50,063 nt of DNA from Nitrospira sp. (GTDB lineage: Bacteria > Nitrospirota > Nitrospiria > Nitrospirales > Nitrospiraceae): NCBI GenBank assembly GCA_013140455.1, contig JABFSU010000081.1, positions 1-50,063 on the forward strand, given 5' to 3'. Position numbers and translations under genes: made by a program. The notes beneath the pieces were generated by a model. That model saw only the letters and a list, made by a program, of their open reading frames with translations. It was not told the origin of the DNA and searched no databases. Below are positions 45,789 through 50,063 of the stretch, in pieces. Position 1 is the first letter of the stretch, and each line of letters starts with the position of its first letter.

Positions 45789-45875
45789 GCGCGAGTGGCG
45801 GAATCGGCAGACGCACAGGACTTAAAATCCTGGGTCAGCAATGGCGTGCGGGTTCAATTCCCGCCTCGCGCACCA
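45789..45875 (+). tRNA. tRNA-Leu (anticodon TAA)
   Basis: An 87-base class II tRNA. The acceptor stem GCGCGAG pairs with CTCGCGC, followed by an encoded ACCA end. The anticodon stem CAGGA/TCCTG holds the loop CTTAAAA, so the anticodon is TAA (reads UUA and UUG leucine codons). A long variable arm sits before the T arm, GCGGGTTCAATTCCCGC. No insertion or integrase is seen at its 3' end. Confidence 0.97.
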
Positions 45876-45937
45876 CGAACTTCGGTTGGTTCTTCGTGTG
45901 CTCACGATCGGTGAGTAGGTACGAGAGAGATGTTTCA

Positions 45938-46321
45938 ATGATCCGAGTCCTTCTACTTGCTCTTTCGGTCATTCTCTCAGTTTCTGCCTCTTTCGTTCTG
46001 GCGCAAACCAGCCCATCTCCGGCGAATCCGCAGAATCCGTCTTCACTCAGTCTGCAAAATAGTCTTGATCCTTCCGGTGGAATCGGAAACGTACCCGCTG
46101 GGCCTATCTCATCGCCTTCAGTGGTGCAAGGGATCGGAACGATACCCAGTTCCACAAAACCCGGCACATTGGGCTCTGCCGGGAGGGGATTGCCTGGAAT
46201 GCCTGGAGGCCCACCTATCAAGGGAGCGCTCGGTTCGCAGGATCCCTCGTCTGCCTACATGCGTCCGCCAACCATCGGGGCCCTCGTATGCGACCCTATG
46301 CTCGATGGCGTTTGTGACTAG
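45938..46321 (+). CDS. Secreted Pro/Gly/Ser-rich protein of unknown function
   Basis: A 127-residue exported protein. The signal peptide (MIRVLLLALSVILSVSASFV to LAQ) precedes a low-complexity region rich in Pro, Ser, Asn and Gly, and a short C-terminal end LVCDPMLDGVCD with two Cys that could form a disulfide. The ATG 45938 is used because the in-frame extension to 45896 has no signal-like start. It follows the tRNA by about 60 bases. The mature part looks largely unstructured. No family recognised. Confidence 0.65.
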   Translation: MIRVLLLALSVILSVSASFVLAQTSPSPANPQNPSSLSLQNSLDPSGGIGNVPAGPISSPSVVQGIGTIPSSTKPGTLGSAGRGLPGMPGGPPIKGALGSQDPSSAYMRPPTIGALVCDPMLDGVCD

Positions 46322-46382
46322 AATGTGGCGATAGTGTGAGAGATGCCGAGCTGGCGTGAGACGGGAACCCGGTGCGAAAGGA

Positions 46383-46937
46383 TTACCACTTTCCCAACCA
46401 GTGGCGCGATCCGGCCAGGTAGGCCGGGATGCCGATCGCGAGATACGCCAGCCCCTGAATGAAGTAGTGGCCGGCGATATCCGGAGGAGTCAAACGGCCA
46501 AGGAAGATGAGGGCGGCTGCACTGATCGTGGCCCCTAAAGTCGTGCGTTTTGGACAGGGGCGAAAACGGCCCTCGTCATACGAGCGCAGCACCCACACAA
46601 TCATCCAGGCCAGGGCACCGATTCCCAGCGCTCCTGCCAAATCGGTGAGACCAATCAGGACACTGTCGACGATGAGTCGCGAGGTTGCGCGGGAACCGAG
46701 ATCGAGTTTGAGACGGATGCCTTCCCCAACAATGAGGAGAAGGCCGACAATGGCCACGCCGATCGAGAAATGCCAGTGAGTCAGCGGCTTTTCAGGATCC
46801 TGGTTGCTGGAGGCGAGAGGCACATCTGAGCGGGACATCAAGCGACGTCGGACGAGCGCAGTGAGATCGTGTCCGCAATCACATGAGAGCGAAGAATCGG
46901 CGTTCATCTGAAGACATCGGGGACATTCAATCGACAT
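46383..46937 (-). CDS. Zinc-ribbon membrane protein of unknown function
   Basis: A 184-residue protein with an N-terminal zinc ribbon (CPRC and, 13 residues on, CDCG, about 5-22) and then about four hydrophobic segments: GVAIVGLLLIVG, a long one from LIVDSVLIGLTDLAGALG to MIVWVL, ATISAAALIFLG and YFIQGLAYLAIGIPAYLAG. It would be an inner-membrane protein with its ribbon in the cytoplasm. The ribosome site is weak. Divergent to the DUF423-type gene with 75 bases between. Confidence 0.72.
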   Translation of the reverse strand: MSIECPRCLQMNADSSLSCDCGHDLTALVRRRLMSRSDVPLASSNQDPEKPLTHWHFSIGVAIVGLLLIVGEGIRLKLDLGSRATSRLIVDSVLIGLTDLAGALGIGALAWMIVWVLRSYDEGRFRPCPKRTTLGATISAAALIFLGRLTPPDIAGHYFIQGLAYLAIGIPAYLAGSRHWLGKW

Positions 46938-47012
46938 GTGAGGATATCCGTAGTCTGCTAGAATGCATTCGAACGAAGCTTCTCTACACCGCCACCATAC
47001 CGCGAGACCACG

Positions 47013-47414
47013 ATGCAGTCACGTAGATCCTGTCAAACACTCATTGCTGTCGGGAGTCTTTTCGCCGCATTGGCCGTTGCGGCGGGGGCGTTCGGCGCCC
47101 ATATGTTGAAGTCGATATTGGATCCGCCGATGTTAGCCGTGTTTGAAACGGCAGCTCGCTACCAGATGTATCATGCTCTGGGCATGATTGCGGTGGGATT
47201 GGCCGGGCAGGTCTTTGGTTGCCCTCAGGTGGCGCGAGCCGGCTGGTGTTTCGCAGCCGGTATACTCTTATTTTGCGGGAGTCTTTATGGTGTTTCGTTG
47301 CTGGGCATTCGCTGGTTAGGGGCCATGACACCGATCGGAGGGCTGGCGTTTATTACGGGTTGGAGCCTGTTCGGCTGGTATGTCTGGCGCGAGAAAGTTG
47401 TCACACGAGAGTAA
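47013..47414 (+). CDS. DUF423 family small membrane protein
   Basis: A 133-residue inner-membrane protein with about four helices. It begins IAVGSLFAALAVAAGAFGAH, then AARYQMYHALGMIAVGLAG and, near the end, GGLAFITGWSLFGWYV. The GAFGAH and YQMYHALG motifs are the signature of the DUF423/YwdK family, whose function is unknown. The length is typical. The 3' end faces the next gene, convergent with a 20-base gap. Confidence 0.9.
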   Translation: MQSRRSCQTLIAVGSLFAALAVAAGAFGAHMLKSILDPPMLAVFETAARYQMYHALGMIAVGLAGQVFGCPQVARAGWCFAAGILLFCGSLYGVSLLGIRWLGAMTPIGGLAFITGWSLFGWYVWREKVVTRE

Positions 47415-47434
47415 GAATGTCCTGGGTCGTAAGG

Positions 47435-48340
47435 TTACGGCTTGCAGTCGCTGGTCCGTTTTCCGCTGATCGACCCCCATCCGCCTTGTGAGTTCACGAA
47501 GGTGCCTTCCAAGCCTTTCCCTTCTTTGGTGAACTGCAGACTGTCTTCCTGGACCTGGCCGTTGCTTTCCCAACGAAGATAGACGTTCTCTCCGAGCACG
47601 ACGGTTTCGACCAGCCCGGGAGCCAGGGGATAGTCAGGACCGGGAGGAGGGAACAGCATGGCCAGCTTCTGCTCTTGATGATGCTGTTGGTGATTGTGAA
47701 TGATCCATTGCCAGGTTCCGCAGAGCTTGTTACGTCCCCGCACCGTGCGTACCCGATCTTTCCAGGTCTTGAGTTGCCACCATTCCGCGATCGCCCGCTG
47801 TTGCGCGTCGAGGGCCAGCCGTCCTGCTGAGAGGGCGAGAGGCATGCGATCGGCTACGGCGGTATCCGGTTTCGCCTCACCCAGTTGAGTTAAATCCTTC
47901 GTCATCTGAGCGAGAGAGGGGATGGGCGCGGCCGCCTGGATCCAGTTCACCAAGGTTGCGGGAGGAGCGGCGACGGGATTCGCAGGCTCACTCAGGGATT
48001 GCGTGATACGGTCGGCCGATTGCCACGCGGCCAGGTCGGCAATGAGCCGTTGGGCAGAGGCTGTCAGTTCTTGGACACCCAGCTCTTTGGCAACTTTGGT
48101 GGGGATGTTTTTCGCGGCGAGCGTGCTCGCCACGTCATGGAGGCCTAGTGCCGGTCCAATCTTCGTCGCAAAGAGGGCGACCGCAGCAGGATTATCCGAC
48201 AAGGCTTGCAGCGCCGCTGCCTGCGCTTGTACCACGGGCAAGAGTTCAGCCGGTCCAGAGGAGGAGTCTGCCGCATAGCCGGAAGAGGTAACTAGCAGCA
48301 GGCTGACGAAAAGACCTGCCATGTTCAGGCATCGACTCAT
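47435..48340 (-). CDS. Exported protein of unknown function with a His-rich segment
   Basis: A 301-residue exported protein. After a signal peptide (GLFVSLLLVTSSGYAADS) comes a helical, alanine-rich region (about 30-190), a basic stretch KTWKDRVRTVRGRNK and then a beta-rich C-terminal domain starting CGTWQW. This domain has IIHNHQQHHQEQ and ends SGKRTSDCKP, so two Cys could pair. I do not recognise the family. The His-rich segment could bind metal, which is only a guess. It is probably periplasmic. Confidence 0.68.
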   Translation of the reverse strand: MSRCLNMAGLFVSLLLVTSSGYAADSSSGPAELLPVVQAQAAALQALSDNPAAVALFATKIGPALGLHDVASTLAAKNIPTKVAKELGVQELTASAQRLIADLAAWQSADRITQSLSEPANPVAAPPATLVNWIQAAAPIPSLAQMTKDLTQLGEAKPDTAVADRMPLALSAGRLALDAQQRAIAEWWQLKTWKDRVRTVRGRNKLCGTWQWIIHNHQQHHQEQKLAMLFPPPGPDYPLAPGLVETVVLGENVYLRWESNGQVQEDSLQFTKEGKGLEGTFVNSQGGWGSISGKRTSDCKP

Positions 48341-48383
48341 AGATCACCAGGGTAGGGATGGATACGAGGGTTGTGGCTGTCCG

Positions 48384-49184
48384 CTAAGTTCCTTGAAAGC
48401 AGGTCTTGAGGAAAACGGCCGACCGTTCCCAGGCGGTAGCGGTGATATCCGCACGATACGAGTCGGTTTTCATTTCATTGCAGAAGGCCTGTGGCGCATC
48501 GGGGTACGTGACGACCTCGACCTTTTTGCCATATTCAGCAGCAGCGGCACGCAATTGTTCAGCATTCTCTGCGGTCGCCCAGGTATCCCGCCCGGCTTGA
48601 TGGTACAGAATCGGGGAGATCACCTCTTTCATCAGTTCCCGAGGCTGGAACATCTTCCCATAGTAGGCGACGGTTGCGCGCAATCGCTTCCGTTGTGCGG
48701 CGAAGCGGAGTGCCAGCGAAGCCCCCATCCCATAGCCGACGACGCCGTGAATATTCCGCTTGGTAAAATCTTTGGTGTTCAGGTATTCGCAGCAGGAGTT
48801 GATGTCTCGAAGCACCAGAGACTCATCGATCTTCGCCATGAGCGCCTCGCCGACCTCATCATTGGCGGTGACCATGCCGCCGATCCGCCCATAGAGATTG
48901 GGGATGACGACCACATAACCTTCACAGGCCAGGCGAGCGCCGAGGTCTTTGATTTGCCCGGTCAAACCCCATCGGTCGTGGAGCAGAACGAGACTCGGAT
49001 AGAGTGCTTTTTCCTGCGGCCAAAACAAGATGGTTTCGACCTGTACTTCTTTCGGCATGCGGGTCTTGATGTAGGGATCCACCATCGCATCGCTATGGGT
49101 CGGGATCGGCACGCCGCTCGGGAACCGGGCGATGCCTGTTCCGATTTGATCTAACGTAAACGGTGCCGAATGTGTCGTGGTCAT
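48384..49184 (-). CDS. Dienelactone hydrolase-like protein, catalytic residues apparently lost
   Basis: A 266-residue alpha/beta hydrolase-fold protein of the dienelactone hydrolase group: LVLLHDRWGL, LACEGYVVVIPNLYGR, and the nucleophile elbow at 150-155 reading GYGMGA. In active members the elbow carries a nucleophilic Cys (G-x-C-x-G-G), which here is Gly152. The usual histidine near the end is Gln232 in YPDAPQAF; the Asp (Asp200 in AGRDTW) remains. It is probably not a hydrolase of the classic type and may be a binding protein or a diverged enzyme. ATG 49184 is chosen for AAGGG upstream. No operon partner is close. Confidence 0.8.
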   Translation of the reverse strand: MTTTHSAPFTLDQIGTGIARFPSGVPIPTHSDAMVDPYIKTRMPKEVQVETILFWPQEKALYPSLVLLHDRWGLTGQIKDLGARLACEGYVVVIPNLYGRIGGMVTANDEVGEALMAKIDESLVLRDINSCCEYLNTKDFTKRNIHGVVGYGMGASLALRFAAQRKRLRATVAYYGKMFQPRELMKEVISPILYHQAGRDTWATAENAEQLRAAAAEYGKKVEVVTYPDAPQAFCNEMKTDSYRADITATAWERSAVFLKTCFQGT

Positions 49185-49299
49185 GGTGCTCAACCCTTTC
49201 CCTACCCGCATTTCCGAATGCTGATCCGTATCGAACCTGGGTTGCGACTATAGGGAACCGTTTGCGGGAATGTCAACGGAGCGGCGCGTCGTGAACGCA

Positions 49300-49328
49300 T
49301 TGACCCGCAGGGACTTCCTCTCTACAGT
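49300..49328 (+). promoter_or_regulatory. Promoter for the Gfo/Idh/MocA gene
   Basis: TTGACC at 49300-49305, a 17-base spacer and TACAGT at 49323-49328, about 20 bases before the ATG at 49349 with an AGAGGAA ribosome site between. Confidence 0.5.
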
Positions 49329-49348
49329 GCGAAACAAGAGGAATTGGT

Positions 49349-50063
49349 ATGACGGTATCGTCAAAAATCGGCCTGGGGCTCATCGGCGCCGGGCGCCATG
49401 GCATTCGCTACGCCCGCCACCTGATTCAGGACGTTCCCCATGCCCGATTACACGCGGTCTGTCGGCAACACCCGGAGCAGGGGCTGGACGTTCCCGGCAG
49501 TGAGGACGTCAGAATATATGGGCGGCCTGAGGAACTGATCGCTGATCCCCTGGTCGATGCGATCATTCTCGTTGTTCCGCCGGTACTCCATAAAAATCTG
49601 TGCCTTGCCACCGTCGCGGCGCGGAAGCCAGTGCTCATCGAAAAACCTCTGGCAACGACCTATCAGGATGCCTGCGCGATGGTTGAGGCGGCTGCACGGG
49701 CTGGGGTGCCGTTGATGACGGCTCACACTCTCCGATTCGATGCGACGATTCAATCGCTGTTGGCATCCCGTTTGCGAATCGGCCGGCCCCAACAACTAGT
49801 ATTGACGAGCCATATTGAGACGAAAGGGCGGAGTGCAGACCATGCCGATGGATACGGCCGGCGTGGAGCGCTCTTGGAGTTCGGCGTGCATCTGCTGGAC
49901 CTTGTGCGCGTGCTCACCGGGGAAGAAATTGAAACAGTGCAATGTGTCTTGAATCAGATACCGCCGGCTCACCCGGAGACCTTCGCGAAGGTCCATCTCC
50001 GAACGATGAGCGGAATGCCGTGCAGTATCGAAGTCGCGCGTGTGGCGGCAGGGCGGGTAGGGC
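49349..50063 (+). CDS. Gfo/Idh/MocA family oxidoreductase (partial)
   Basis: An NAD(P)-dependent oxidoreductase, cut by the window end after about 238 codons. The N-terminal Rossmann fold has GLIGAGRHGIRYARHL, and the cofactor and active-site loop has VLIEKPLATT, the EKP motif of this family. The following region (GALLEFGVHLLDLVRVLTG) includes the conserved EFGVHLLD substrate-side segment. Members act on sugars, sugar nucleotides or related polyols; the substrate cannot be deduced. The ATG follows AGAGGAA at suitable spacing. Confidence 0.88.
   Translation, partial: MTVSSKIGLGLIGAGRHGIRYARHLIQDVPHARLHAVCRQHPEQGLDVPGSEDVRIYGRPEELIADPLVDAIILVVPPVLHKNLCLATVAARKPVLIEKPLATTYQDACAMVEAAARAGVPLMTAHTLRFDATIQSLLASRLRIGRPQQLVLTSHIETKGRSADHADGYGRRGALLEFGVHLLDLVRVLTGEEIETVQCVLNQIPPAHPETFAKVHLRTMSGMPCSIEVARVAAGRVG

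Noticed and set aside
45789..45875. tRNA-Leu as an attachment site for an integrated element
   Set aside because: No integrase gene or repeated tRNA 3' end is seen in the flanking sequence.

Overview
The window looks like a chromosome segment of a Nitrospira-type bacterium (phylum Nitrospirota). This is an inference from gene content, with no database search behind it. The supporting genes are a class II (B12-dependent) ribonucleotide reductase, a Gram-negative lipoprotein pathway (Lgt, Lnt, LolC/E, LolD), a TIGR04073-type exosortase-associated protein, an AddAB-type recombination nuclease, and a complete two-subunit topoisomerase VI, which is uncommon in bacteria. Coding density is high and most genes look intact. 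I see no prophage, insertion sequence with a transposase, integrase, or CRISPR array.

Layout. 0-12.3 kb: nrdJ, two or three small unknown genes, a tandem ACT-domain protein, an RlpA-type lipoprotein and a CorC/HlyC-type membrane protein on the plus strand. They meet a minus-strand group of a MoxR-like ATPase, a 641-residue protein of unknown function and ligA. 12.3-19.8 kb: a complete trpEGDCFBA operon preceded by a LysM lipoprotein gene with a good sigma-70-type promoter. 19.8-28.0 kb: a minus-strand block lnt-prfB-lysS-lolC/E-lolD, then an outer-membrane beta-barrel gene and a lipoprotein gene. prfB keeps its programmed +1 frameshift. 28.1-29.6 kb: small genes (TIGR04073 family, one-helix membrane protein, HugZ-like FMN protein, a 58-residue conserved protein).

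29.6-30.7 kb is the only long stretch without protein genes. It holds a cluster of consensus DnaA boxes beside AT-rich DNA, followed by a probable 6S RNA gene with its own promoter. 30.7-35.5 kb: a plus-strand set of topoisomerase VI B, topoisomerase VI A and a superfamily 2 helicase. 35.5-36.8 kb: three small genes and a 171-bp element with inverted ends (MITE-like). 36.9-43.4 kb: overlapping addB- and addA-like genes, each with a nuclease domain. 43.4-50.1 kb: a TPR lipoprotein, a small zincin-type metalloprotein, lgt, a YtxH-domain gene behind a near-consensus sigma-54 promoter, tRNA-Leu(UAA), several membrane or secreted proteins, a dienelactone-hydrolase-like protein that appears to lack its catalytic Cys and His, and the start of a Gfo/Idh/MocA oxidoreductase that runs off the end.

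Functional themes. One is lipoprotein biogenesis: Lgt, Lnt, LolC/E and LolD are all here with several of their likely substrates. Another is DNA maintenance: LigA, AddAB, topoisomerase VI, helicase and DnaA boxes. The third is tryptophan synthesis. The best candidates for something undescribed are the bacterial topoisomerase VI-helicase set beside the DnaA-box cluster and 6S RNA, and the MoxR ATPase paired with a large unknown protein.
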